Both the position numbers and the translations under genes were made by a program. A stretch of 64,000 nt of DNA from Hygrocybe punicea. Taxonomy: Eukaryota > Basidiomycota > Agaricomycetes > Agaricales > Hygrophoraceae. Of the stretch, positions 9,493 to 20,695 are shown piece after piece. Under the pieces are notes generated by a model that saw only the letters and a program-made list of their open reading frames with translations, did not search any database and was not told the DNA's origin. Each line of letters starts with the position of its first letter. Positions within the stretch are counted from its first letter, which is position 1. The DNA lies in contig OY744461.1 of NCBI GenBank assembly GCA_963556145.1, positions 2,418,001 to 2,482,000 on the forward strand, written 5' to 3'.

Positions 9493-11082
9493 ATGCCAAA
9501 TCCTGAGGGCAAAAACGGCTATGGCGAAAAAATCTGTAAGTTAAATTCCACTTGAAGTACGCTACTTACATTCGGCTTCCTAGACCCTCCTGACGACATC
9601 CTCAGGGATTCACTTATGGAGTATACTCGACGTGGACTGAAAAGAGAGGAGAAAATCAAGAGATTGAAGGAAGACTACAACTTAGCCATTCAGTGAGTGT
9701 CTGCTAGAGATGTCCATACTACTTGCCTGAAGATGAATGATGATAGCACAACTACTCTGAAGGAGCTGGAGCGCTGGCTGGGAATTCCATCTGTTCGAAA
9801 GCCTCTTGCTCCAGAGGTTGCCAGGCAGCTGGTCATTGATGTTGTGGACAAGGATGTTGTGCAGAACAATGGGCCAAACTTTGTGCAAGTCGTGTTGCGG
9901 CAGAAAGGAATGCTTGTTGCAAGGTACAAAAGCCGGCTGTGCGGCGTATGTTGATTGTTGTCAGCTGAATCAGACTTTCATGGGCAAAGTGTTCATAACA
10001 TTATGCTTGAACATTTTCCTCTCGGCTTCGACAAACGATTCCCTGGTAGAAATCAAGGGATGGTTCGACGACCATTATCAGCAATCGGTCCTTATCACGA
10101 AATATCTTCTGATGGTCATGAGAAACTCTCACAACAGGCTCTTGACATGGGCGAAATCGGGTTACCAATATACGCATATAAAGATAAATGGAGCGATGTT
10201 CTGTTAAAGTTATCTGTTGTGCCCAACTGTCGCAATGCAGGGGCCATTGGCCACCTTTACTTAGACTTTATAACCGAAATTGGAGGTAAGAGATTTCATC
10301 TGGAGGACTTCACTTCGATCTCAAAATGAACAGGTATCCCAATCCAATCAACAACAGACAAAGGCTCGGAAATTGGATGGCAGTATGCATTCCAGGATGC
10401 TCTTCAGTGAGTAACATCAAGCTGCTTATGGTGCATTTATTGAATTGGACCTACAGGAACACATATGCACCGGACATCGATACTGATACTTTCCTCTCAT
10501 ACGTTATTCTTCCGAGTCCCCACCATACGACCATTGAGGGTTTTTGGCGATGGCTTAAAGAGAAAACTGGCCTCAACATTAAGGACCACGTACTGCGCGG
10601 CAAACGAGAGCGTATCTTCAATCCGAATGTGCCGTTCCATAAGTTGGTTTGGTACCCTGCCATGACACGTAGCCTTCACACTGACTACATGAAAAATACA
10701 CAGGGATCTATTCAACTGGATATTCCCACCTCTCGTTCAAGCTGAACTTGACGATTTTCGCAAGTGGTGGAATTACCATCGGGTTCGCACTCAGGCTGAT
10801 AAAGCAATGCCTTCTGGACATGTCCCAATTGATGTTCTTGAGCATCCAACCCTTTACGGAGGGCTTAACTGCCTCATTCCTGTCCCTACACAAGCCATTG
10901 ATCATCTCCGGGAGTACCTTGTGGAAGAAGTTGGGCCGCGGAGTACCTATCTTGACTGGGTCAGTGAAGACTTTTCGGCTGTTGCTGAAGCGGCACACCA
11001 GTCCCTCGGTAATCCGGTGATAACCTTTACAAATTGCTGGGATATATTTCATGACATTTCGACAGTGATTGCTGCATTGTAA
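9493..11082 (+). CDS. DDE integrase-type transposase of the kinase element
   Basis: Starts MPNPEGKNGYGEK (9493) and stops at 11080-11082, inside the inner edge of the right TIR. Introns visible by frame: near 9528-9578, 9709-9762, a short one near 9925-9963, 10286-10331 and 10408-10455. The N-terminal part is helical (TTLKELERWLGIPS). The core has the first Asp in EISSDGHEKLS, the second in IPIQSTTDKGSEIGWQ, and a Glu in HHTTIEGFWRWLKEK, which fits an rve/RNase H DDE fold. Later segments are FNWIFPPLVQAELDDF and KWWNYHRVRTQADKAMPSGH. This protein family is often annotated in mushrooms as an integrase-core protein. It is divergent from the kinase gene (167 bp between start codons). Confidence 0.82.
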
Positions 11083-11086
11083 TAAT

Positions 11087-11399
11087 AACCCCCCCCCTCG
11101 ACTGTGCCTCTTGTTGATGTATATAGTGTCATTCTGTCCACCTCGTTGATCCCCTTCCCCCCCCCAAGTGTCCGGATTGCGCCTTGTTGATATATGTAGT
11201 CATTCTGTGTGTCTCGTTGACCCCCCCCCCCCCGAAATATATTATTGTTGCCTGCAATTATTGTTGCCCGCTGTTCAATTATAGGCATAGGCAATTATCT
11301 AATGAAAAATAATATTATAAACATCGAGTTTATATAATAATCTATGATATTAATCTGACACGCTGGTTGAATCGAACCGCGGCCATTCCGCCAACCGTA
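11087..11399 (-). repeat. right TIR of the kinase element
   Basis: Inverted copy of 5586-5905, including both poly-G tracts (here poly-C near 11163 and 11220). The following ATCCTCC (11400-11406) is the target duplication. Confidence 0.88.
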
Positions 11400-13637
11400 A
11401 TCCTCCTTGCTTGAGACTGTTCGGGATTGCGACGAAAGTACACTACTCTCTATCCCTCAATTTCTTTCTCTTTTCTCACTGGTTTCCCACCTTCGAAAGC
11501 ATCTTGGTTGGAGCCAAAGGCCTGATTCTTCTGCTCTTCCCGTTCTCCTGCCCAACAACATTGCAAACTTTCTCTGCTTAGCGCTTAACATCAACGACGC
11601 GGTTCTTCGCAAGATATGGCAAGCTCTCCGACCATTTTTGGAGGCTATACCGGAGAAGCACGAGGATGGCACCACGTATGACTCTGCGCTGTACAATGCT
11701 TCCCTTCTTCCGCTATTCCTCGAATATGGACTCCCATCTGGCATTGGTAGGAACAAAACCTTTTCTAATACTCATTCTCTTACAGTCTATCTTGCTTTGA
11801 ACAGGCTTCTTTGACCTCTTCCCACCCACACAAACCTGTCTAGATCCGAAATGTCGCATCAGCAGCAAGGGTTCAAATATTCGGGAACTGACTGATGTTT
11901 CCCCTTATGAGGTGGTTCTATTTACACGCTTCATGGGTGCGCTACCAGTTTGGGCATACTCTGCCGTTTGTCCTGGTAACGCCGATGCTTGACTTATTGA
12001 CATATTTTGCTGACATTGTTCCGTAGCCTGTAAAACCCGATATTATCCAAACTACTATGTTCATGAAAGCCATTCTGTTCGTACGTACTACCCAGAAATC
12101 CCAGAAATCATCCAAGTTTCAATGCACCATTATGTCGAGGCAAGCTTAGCTCGAGAGTTCACGAACCAAATGGTTTGTGCGTGGTATGTTGGTTGAATTA
12201 ATGCTCACTTATTATAGGGCTGACAATTTTACAGGGTATCTGGAAGTAACTTAGCTCACATATACAACCTCAATTTCAGAGACCCCGAAGCTAGGATCGT
12301 GCCTTTCCAGTGGCCTTACGAGCTCGCATTGACGTGCGACCAAGTGTGGGATTCATTTTTCATTTACGCCTTGTTGCGGGATCATGAGGAGCATGGGACT
12401 GTCCTCGAGTTGCCACACGTTGCACCAAGTCAAGTATCCCGCCTTCGTGCTGCACTGGAAGCTCGGACAGCGGCCATGGCTGGGCCCGGACAAGAATTCT
12501 GGAACCATGCCTGTGAACTCTGCTGCAAATACAGGACGACAGAAGCTGGTGTTGTCAGTATGTCGCTTTGCACTGCCGTTGTGTTTATACTGGACTACTA
12601 GAGCCGTTGTCCCCGATAGAAGCCCTGCGTGCTACGGTCACCGACGGCATCAGCATCGGTCACCCTTGTTGTGGAGTACACGATTGCAAGGAGCCATTGC
12701 AATCTCAACGGAAAAGGTTTTGTGCTCATCACGATGATATGAAGAACTTGTGTGCGGTGACAACATGTTCGCGGCCTTGCGACCCTGGCTACAAGACGTG
12801 TGGAATACAAGACCACCGTCGGCTTGAAGCGGCTGGAAACAAACAACGAACTGCGATGTTCCAATTATGGCAATGGCTGGAGCGGCTTAACACAACACAA
12901 ATCGAAGATGCCCTGTCATCCGAACTTGGAGCTTCAGTGTCATCGTTGGATGTAGATGAAGATGCAGAGGTTAATACTGCGGTGGAATGCAATGACAAGT
13001 CACCGGAAGGTAACAAGCAACCTCGTATCCGATTAAATTGCTGGCGCACCCACAACGAACAACTCTGTGTTACCACCTGTGGTGTGATCCTGGGTCGTGC
13101 CACTTTCTTTGGCTCGGAAGCCGTCAATGGCGTCATGGTCGGTGATACCATCCTGTCGCCATGCTTTAATTGACATGTTCACAGCTTTTTCACCAAAAAC
13201 TTTTCCCTACTCCCCAGTCTGTCCCAGGTGTCAATTTCTTCGACAACAACTGCCACGTGAAAAAACACCTCAATGCGACAAACAACCATTATTTCAATCG
13301 ATGTGCACTTCCGGTAGACGTATTTCACATGAAAACAAAGCATCGTGAATCCGATACTTTTTGCAATGAATGGTGTAACCCTGCTCAATTCCCCGATCTC
13401 ATTGAAGACGGCAAGTGGACTTTTAACTCTTCGGCGGCAGAAATAACCAATGCGTGGTTTGGTGGGTTCAAGGCCGTTGTACGGGAAATGCGAGTGGATA
13501 GGTACAATTTTTTCCTTGATGAAATGATCAAGCAATGCAACCGTCTGATTGTTGAGGATTTGTGCAAACGGCACGCACGTCCCTTTCAGATTCCTCAATG
13601 TGATCTTCTTGGTACTGGGTCTGGGGTTGTATATTAA

Positions 13638-13930
13638 GTAGGGTATCGCATGCGCGCAATGTACAAAATAGTGCAATAAATTTGTTTCGCGCACACTTTT
13701 CAAACACATAGAGCGCACATTTTGAATGGGTTCCGCGCACATTCCAGCATGGAGCGCACATATCAAAGTAGCGCGATTAATGGTGTTTATAGCGTGTATT
13801 CCGGCACGAAGCGCACAATTAGTAGTCTTTGTAGCGCGCAACTGCACATGAATGATGAGCGTGCCAGAATTCAATTGCGCGCAACATGTATACAAATGCG
13901 ACTGGTTGAACAATCACATTAAAGAGATGA
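13638..13930. repeat. irregular GCGCAC/GCGCGC motif array between genes of KDZ-1
   Basis: This stretch separates the KDZ transposase from the next, convergent gene. It holds about nine copies of GCGCAC or GCGCG(C/A) (near 13653, 13688, 13713, 13735, 13753, 13771, 13811, 13833 and 13877) at 18-44 bp spacing in AT-rich sequence. No coding signal is convincing. Similar CG-rich motifs recur at 17.12-17.20 kb and near the right end (22985-22997). Confidence 0.5.
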
Positions 13931-14083
13931 CAGTCTGTGACTATAACAAAAAGTGTGTTTAAAAGAAGTGTCGGTGAATGAGGGAGACGGTCATGTAAAA
14001 GTAAAAGGAATAGAAGAGTGTTCAGGGAAAGATGGAGTCTTCGCGCACGCGCAGAGAGGGAAATATTTCTTGTAGATATTGAT

Positions 14084-15823
14084 CTATGCCCAGGGATTGT
14101 GTCGAGGCTTTCCTGGGATGTGAAACCCAGAGCGAGTGACTGGCGACAATGCGCTAGTGGAAGGATGTGAGGTGGCTGATGCCGATGCAACACCTTCGGT
14201 ATCTGGAACAATTGCAGGGAAGATGCCACCAGGACCTGCAACATTGTTTGGTGCAGGTGGAGTGGGTGGCAATGGCAAAAACGGGTTACTGTGGTTGGAT
14301 ATCCCTAACTGCTCATCCATGTCGGTAATATAAGAGTAGTCGAATATCTCAGGGCCATCAAGGATGTCCAAATCACTCCAAGAAATAGGTGAATTGCGGG
14401 CATTTCTCACCGGGCTTGGAGGCTCTGAACCTGGGGTCACTGAAATAAGGTGGGTTTGAGATCACCCAGGCAATCACTACCACTGAGTAGCCATACCTCT
14501 TGGGCGTTTGACTCGCAAATCCTCATTACTTGTGTTCGTCTTAGAAGAATCATTGTGCTTCCTCGTTCTGGCATAGTTCTGGTCAGACCCGGTGATCCGA
14601 TCATCATCTGAACTACTGTTGTCGCTGATACTAAGCACCTCTGAATCTCCAGTGTATCACCGATCAGGCCAGCAAGTCCAACAATGTGAAATATGACAAC
14701 GTACCAACAATCTCGGGGCATTGCACAGATATCTTCCCTCCATTGGTATTGTCATTGCGGCTTGTTGTGGAGTCAACCGACCCCGAATCGGAATCAGAAT
14801 TGGGACCTGGAGAGATTGCCTTGCGGCCCCTTCTACTAGACTTGTGATCAGCCCCCCTTTTCACCCTGATCAACTCAGTCGCAGATCCTGTCGTGCCATC
14901 AGAATCCGGTTCACTCTCTCCATTTCTTGCATGTTCCGTGGCAACTTCCCAGTTAGAGTAAACAATTTCTGGAATTCCATGACAAGGAGCTGTTGGAGAG
15001 TCAGCAGGCTCTGGCTTTCTCGTCAAATGAACTAACCAATTCGGACAGAGTAATCCGTATACTTGCGACCCATAGAGCCTTTTGCAGCTGAGACATGGAC
15101 ACCTGTGGTTGTTGCCCTATGGACCACAAACAGGCTGGCATGATCCTTTCGCAACAAGACCCAATGAAATTTGCCTGAAGCTGGCCGACCATAATGTGCA
15201 TCAAGCCACGTGAAGGCTTCTGGCAGCAGTTGATGAAACCACTCATCAAGTTGGGTTTGATTCCAACTTAATTTAAATTCAAGATCCGTGACTTCATCGT
15301 TTTCCACAGCAAGATGACACTGAATGTAGCTTTCTATTTCCTGTGCTCTGGGATATTTGGTCTGAACCAGTTCACCATCGGCCTATGGAGTAGCAGATCA
15401 GTAGAAATTATATGATTCAAAAGTTAGTCTTACACGCAGTCCACACGGAACCATGATGACCATCCTGACCTTAACCAGCTTGTCTGTCGTCTGAGAAGAA
15501 TTTTGAAGCTAATTGTTGAGTTGTTGGCATGGTTCCGAAAATCTAAAACATACCGAAGGTGAAGCGTTCACCAGCCTCCTGCCTAAATTGCCATCCCCAT
15601 CACCCAGCTTAGGGACTCCACCAGTATAGTTTCGAGTTATAGCTGAAGAACTAGAACCCGTTTGTCCTTCGTGCACAATACGGGGCAACTTGGATGAGCG
15701 GTGACAGGTGTCAGTATGTTTACAATTGCGACATATCTTCGAGCCAGTGGTCCTGGCAGTGAATAGAAGGCAATCACAATGAGAATTGTCCTTTGCAGAG
15801 CCACCAGAGCAAGTAAGAACCAT
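14084..15823 (-). CDS. Cys-rich N-terminal hypothetical protein of KDZ-1
   Basis: A multi-exon gene reading MVLTCSGGSAKDNSHCDCLL at 15823 and ending SGFHIPGKPRHNPWA at 14084. Exons visible: 15823-~15550, ~15380-15040 (with IESYIQCHLAVENDEVTDLE and WFHQLLPEAFTWLDAHYG), ~15010-14706, ~14670-14500 and ~14440-14084. The N-terminus has CDC...ICRNCKHTDTC, a likely zinc-binding cluster. The middle is a folded domain with many Trp/His; the C-terminal half is Ser/Asp/Pro-rich, of the disordered type. I do not recognise the family. It converges on the KDZ transposase, so it is probably an accessory gene of the element. No in-frame stop was noticed, but exon borders are approximate. Confidence 0.6.
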
Positions 15824-16003
15824 GGTGAACTTGTGTGTGAAGAAATTGGTCGAGGGCAAGGATGAGTAAAAAAACAAGAACAAAAAAACACGCCTTCTCT
15901 TGCCGATTTTCCCAGGCTTAAATGATCAACTTCGTTGAGGTATGACTGAATTTCATTTGCACTGTAGCAAAGTAACGGTGTCAGGATAGATCAACAAGAT
16001 TAC

Positions 16004-17017
16004 ATGGGTAGCAAACGGCACGATACCTTTTATCTTAGCGATGGGTCTGTTGTCATTGAGGTTTGAAGGAATACGCAAACACTTCCGGTTGATACTAACC
16101 CTCCTGTAGCTACCTGGCATTCCCCATGGCACTCTCTATTGCCTCCCAAGGAGCTTGTTGGCCATATGATCGGGAGTCTTTCGAATGCTGTTCTCCTTAC
16201 CCTGCAACACAACGAACCCGGAAGGGACCAATGACCAGAATCCGGTGGTGTTACACATACTGAGAGAGGATTTCGATCGAATTCTGGTGTTCCTTTTCAG
16301 TGGGTAAGTTCATATATTTCTAATAATTTCAAAGCACTCACTGCTTCGAATAGCTACACCGCAAAAGATCTGACCGTCAATTTTCTATCGTCCGTGCTCA
16401 AGATGTCTGTGTTCCTAGAGATAACAGACGGGGAGGAATTTGCAACAGAAAAACTCCCCAAACTCCCAGAGTTTACCCCCATGCTTCAATTACACTTAGC
16501 TCGCCTGCATTGTATCGACAAGTGGGTAGAACCAGCGTTTAGGCAGCTTTTAATGACTCCAACCACGGAACTCAATCCCGTTGACGCGAGTCTGATTGGG
16601 CTTCCATTTTTCCACATTTTGATGAAGGCAAAGGTGGTGATTGACCAGCATCGCCGAAGCATTGCCTTCTTCGCTCCAGATGCTGTGATTGACCCATTGT
16701 GTGGAAAGAGTACCACCTGCAGTAACTCATGGATAGTGGAATGGTGGCGGGGTCTTGCGAAACAACTTCTTCATCCTGATGCCGCCCTCACTGAATCTGA
16801 AATTTTGGCTGGTTTTGATACCGTGATGATTCCAGGAATGTGCGATTCCTGTCAAGCACGGTCAATTGCATGGGTGAAGGCAAAGAAGGTGTTTGAAAAA
16901 GAGCAAACCTTCATTCAGGCTGCTGTGACTGAGGTGATGGACTTGCAGACCGACGAACCGATCAGGGCTTCCATGCGGGTCAATATTATTCAGTATATAT
17001 GTCATTATATACCTTGA
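16004..17017 (+). pseudogene. BTB/POZ-domain protein with one in-frame TGA
   Basis: Three exons (16004-16060, 16110-16303, 16354-17017; introns 49 and 50 nt, the first with a perfect TACTAAC branch site) give 304 codons. The protein starts MGSKRHDTFYLSDGSVVIE and follows the fungal BTB pattern: YCLPRSLLA, SGVFRMLFSLP, NPVVLHILREDFDRILVFLF. Then comes a C-terminal helical region with Cys pairs (SLIGLPFFH, IVEWWRGLAKQLLHPD, GMCDSC) and LQTDEPIRASMR. A single TGA (16167-16169) interrupts the BTB domain between LLAI and SGVF; everything else is in frame. A CGA-to-TGA change at a CpG would explain it. BTB proteins mediate dimerisation and E3-ligase adaptor roles; its job inside the element is unknown. 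Confidence 0.75.
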
Positions 17018-17090
17018 AAATTTTGTATCATTGATATTCAGTAGACATGTCATTATATACCTTCAAAAATTTGTATTGTTGATATCGTCA
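16997..17090 (+). repeat. 48-bp tandem duplication across the BTB stop codon
   Basis: GTCATTATATACCTT begins at 17001 and again at 17049 with matching flanks, i.e. two copies of a 48-bp AT-rich unit. The first copy encodes the last residues of the BTB protein, so its native C-terminus may be altered. Confidence 0.65.
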
Positions 17091-17345
17091 CTTTCACAGT
17101 CTTGCCATAGTATTAATGATTTGCGCGCGTATATGACTTGCGCGTGCTATGACTTTGTGCGTGCACCATGACATGCACAAACAAACACTTGTTGCGCAAC
17201 ACCACCCATCGATACCAATCCATCGATGCCACCACAAACATTGCAATGTACGGTGAAAAAATTAGTTTTGATTAAAAGGATGATACGCTACTGACTTTGA
17301 AACAAAAGTAATGACTGTGGGCTACTACAAAACAAAAGTGGGATA
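17091..17345. other. short intergenic spacer with CG-rich motifs
   Basis: TTGCGCGCG, TTGCGCGTG and TGTGCGTGC occur between 17120 and 17165, like the array at 13.7 kb. The rest is AT-rich and I see nothing coding. Confidence 0.4.
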
Positions 17346-20313
17346 CTATGAATCAAGAGGGCCGTCAAATTCTGCGACATCATCTAGTTGGCTGTAAATG
17401 ATTCTTCCTTTTTTCCTCGAGGGCGACAGAGACAGTAGTGCCGGTGACGGATTCATATTCCTTCTCTTTCCCTCTGCCACTAACTTCCTCTGCACAAGAT
17501 AAGCAGATTCATCCTCGGTACCTTCAATGTCGATTTGAAACTGGTGAGTCTCACATGTGTTACTTTCTTGGAGTACCACAAGAGCAGCTTTCTCATCAAC
17601 GTTCAGATCCTCGATAATGAGCAAAATGACCATTTCTGGAATCAAAATTCGATTGATAAACTTGTGTGTTGGGATCGTGTGGATCGTGTTTCGGTTGGAC
17701 AACAGAACCAAATCCTGCAAGACTTGGGATATCACAGCGTAGCCCCTTTCACCGTAGCTATATCATGATATCAGTGGATGATCTAATCCAGAGCTCAAAG
17801 ACGTACTATCCCGTACCCCGACCATACCGCTGACTAAAATCAAGCTCTCCCTCGAGGCCCATTGCACAGTTTGCCCCAATATCCAGGATCAAGGTGCTGA
17901 AGAACTGGAAAAATATGGAGTCCCTTGGATCATCAATGATCTCTGCCAGCGCATCTGTGAGATCGGCTACCCTGTCTCTTAGGCTCTCGAAGTTGATCAT
18001 TTGCGGCCAGCGCTGGTTAATTGCTCTAGATGGCAGCAATGCCTCGGCATGGTATTGTTGGGTTTTATCTTCCACAACGGATTCCTTTATACTGGACTCT
18101 GTGCTTAGTTCGTCCATGCTCGTCTCATCTGTTTCGGAAACCTCGACAATGTTTTGATATGCTTCTGCGACAAATTCAGCCCATGATTGTTTTGGAGAGC
18201 CTGCATGCTTGTACTTTGATACGAGATGAGTATTTTCCTTGTAAATCCTGTAATGTTTGTGGAATGTTGATCGGTGGTATGATAGGCTGAAGACCATTTC
18301 GAACACAGTATCTTGATGAATGGTCGGCCGACACTGCGCCCACAACTGCTCTATTCATTCAAACCCCTCGAAGATATCCACAGCAAAGAAGGACATCGGC
18401 CATGCCCTTTCACCATTACGCAAGTATTTTCCTACCCATGGGCGCTCGCCTAGTGCTGCACTATGCAATGGAAATGCATGATCCACGTTCAAGTCCCCGC
18501 AATTGTCATTTGATGTTAATTTTTTTGGCGAGATTGTAGGGGCTATCGATGATGACCTTGATGCAGGTGAATCCCTGCTATATTTTACTCTCGATGGGCT
18601 TTCTGACATTGCCTTGGGACCAGGGTGTATGTCCAAAGTCTTCACGTTGTCCTGGACCCAGGCATTTGCAAAGATCCATCCGTTTTTAACCCCACTAGGA
18701 CTTTGTACGAGACTGTTTGGATCTCGTATATTGTCTCGAGTACGTTTCTTGCTGATTGTGCCTGTACCATTTAACTTATCTATCTCTGCATCCAGACCAG
18801 GGCAATCTTGCAGACAAGGGCCAATGATGCCACCGGAAAGTTTTTGGAAAAGAAGGGTTTCACCAGTTTCCACCTGCCGAACGGTATCAAAGGTGTGGCA
18901 ATCCCAGCGCTTTTGGAAACGATTATATGTTTCAACCCATTTTTGCATTGACAAACCCAAGACTTCCACTAGTTCAGGATAATCTTTGATTCGGAAATCG
19001 GGAAAGGTTTCTACTCGCAATGGTAATACAATTGGCTCACGTCCCTCCTAAGTTAGGTGTATCAGAAGATTCTTTGTTGGTCAGGGAAAGTGATCTACCT
19101 GGTACCACAAAATAGCTGTAACCTGCATCATCTTTTGTTGTCGTGATCGCAGCACGGCGTCTTTGGTGTTGGTACGTCGATCATCATCTTTCCCAGCCAT
19201 TCAACGTGCTTCTAACCAGGCTGGTGTGGTAGATTGCCACATAGTCGCAATTGGTATGGCATGGTTTGCTCTCGGAGCTGGTCGCAGTGTGGGGGTGGTA
19301 TTGGTGTGAATCGTTGGAACTGGTGGGAGAAACATAGGAATCACAGAGCATGGTGTCAGACGCGCATCTTGCAGCACCATGGGTAGTTGCTGATCTGTTC
19401 TCTGCACAGACTCTTGTCTATGCATTTCTGGTGACCTATTGCCTGTTTGTGCCTCAGGTACTGCAACCCACAATGCCGTTGGACCTGGCACCGCTTGCTG
19501 GGGCAATGTAAACAGCATGGGATCCAATGATTCTCCAGCTGGCGACACAGATGGCGGCATGGATACCGACCTTGATGCCTGCACTCCAAGCTCCGGCAAA
19601 GGGATACGATGCTTCCGCTCCTGACAAGGAGGGCGATGTACTCCTTTCGTGGCGGCATCTAGAGCAGCATCTCTGCAACATTTCCGACACATAAAATTTG
19701 TACATTCGGTGTGTCCTGGTGTTCTGGTGCCTTTCGCTGACTTACAGGTTTCCGTAGCACAGAATATCCCACCATTCGGACGTCGAAGCTTTGCTATGAT
19801 GGCTTCTCGAGTGGCAGGGTGCTCTACTGGTGGCGTTTGGGAATAGAATGAAGGACTATTGACAAGTGGAGTTTGGGAATGGAATGAAGGACTATTGACA
19901 AGTGATGGAGCTTGGGTATGGAATGAAGGACTATTGACCAGTGGTGAGGGTTGGGGAAGAAACGGGAGAGGTAAATTCTTTGGAACAAGTGACGGAAGTT
20001 GGTTGGCATTAGGAATGGCGTGACGTATGGGTATAGTTGACATGGCCTGGTTATTGGGTATAATATTTTGGAGTATCATTGGATCTTCTCTCGCAGCTTG
20101 AACGAGTGATAGTGCGAAATCTGGATCTAAAGGATTGGAATGAAAGACTGTGTTTCGACAGTGCCGGTTAGAACACTACTTAGGATTAGTTATCTTCTTG
20201 ACCAGTATACCAAAAAAAAAAAAATACGGTTTGTTGGATGTGGTTCTTGTTCTCTATTTTCCCAGTTCCTTTATTAACAGAAGGAGAGTTCAATAGGTTA
20301 CCGCAACGTTCGC

Positions 20314-20552
20314 TGTGGTGAACGCGGCCTGGGTAGGCGCGGATTCGATGTGTGAGTTCGTTGTCAATGGGATCAAAACCCAAAACTCTACTTGTTTGTA
20401 ACTATGTACACAAGCCACTATATAGGTACTGTATAGTATCTATAAATGGACTGTGGTGAAGAAATGGTGAAGTGGGATTGTAAAGAAGTTAAGGTAAACT
20501 GTAACAATAGAAAATAAGAGAATACGCACACAGAGAGATATCAATCTCTACA
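20314..20552 (-). repeat. LTR of copy 1 (left in window, 3' in element)
   Basis: 239-bp direct repeat partner of 22674-22912, nearly identical. Confidence 0.8.
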
Positions 20553-20695
20553 TCCACTAGGGACACAAATAGAGACTGTCCTCAGTCTCACGCAAGGCAA
20601 GGAATGAAGAAACAGGTGGAAAAAAAATTGGGGAGGGAGGGAAGGGACAATACTGAAAACAAAAACAAAAACAATCCAAAAACAATCCAATGAAC

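Larger units (their letters stand above)
5586..11399. mobile_element. 5.8-kb TIR transposon carrying a DDE integrase, an alpha-kinase and a coiled-coil protein
   Basis: The element is 5814 bp, bounded by ~315-bp terminal inverted repeats starting TACGGTTGGCGGAATGG, with a 7-bp duplication ATCCTCC on each side (8 bp if the border base is counted as shared). It holds three genes: coiled-coil protein (minus), alpha-type kinase (minus) and DDE integrase-type transposase (plus). The last two are divergent with a 167-bp shared promoter region. All three frames look intact after splicing and the TIRs differ at only a handful of positions, so the element may be young and perhaps active. The integrase is the obvious mobilising enzyme; the two other genes are cargo or accessory. 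Confidence 0.88.
5571..13637 (+). pseudogene. KDZ-type transposase with CxC5/CxC6 clusters, split at codon 5 by a TIR element
   Basis: The start codon ATG TCG CTA TCC TCC lies at 5571-5585. The frame resumes exactly at TTG CTT GAG (11407) once the element 5586-11399 and one copy of its target duplication are removed. Later exons were joined by eye: an intron after GLPSGIG near 11743, one after SAVCP near 11976, others near 12190, 12220 and 12555, and one at 13137-13181. The order of features is an alpha-helical N-terminus, the CxC5 cluster (TCLDPKC) followed by SAVCPACKTRYYPNYY, the CxC6 cluster (CCGVHDC... RFCAHH... LCAVTTC... KTCGIQDHRR), then the core with VNFFDNNC and the C-terminal AAEITNAWFGGF and REMRVDRYNFFLDEM. 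KDZ transposases have an RNase H fold; the D of FFDNNC and the E of AAEIT are candidate catalytic residues. Apart from the insertion I see no stop within the coding exons. Confidence 0.85.
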
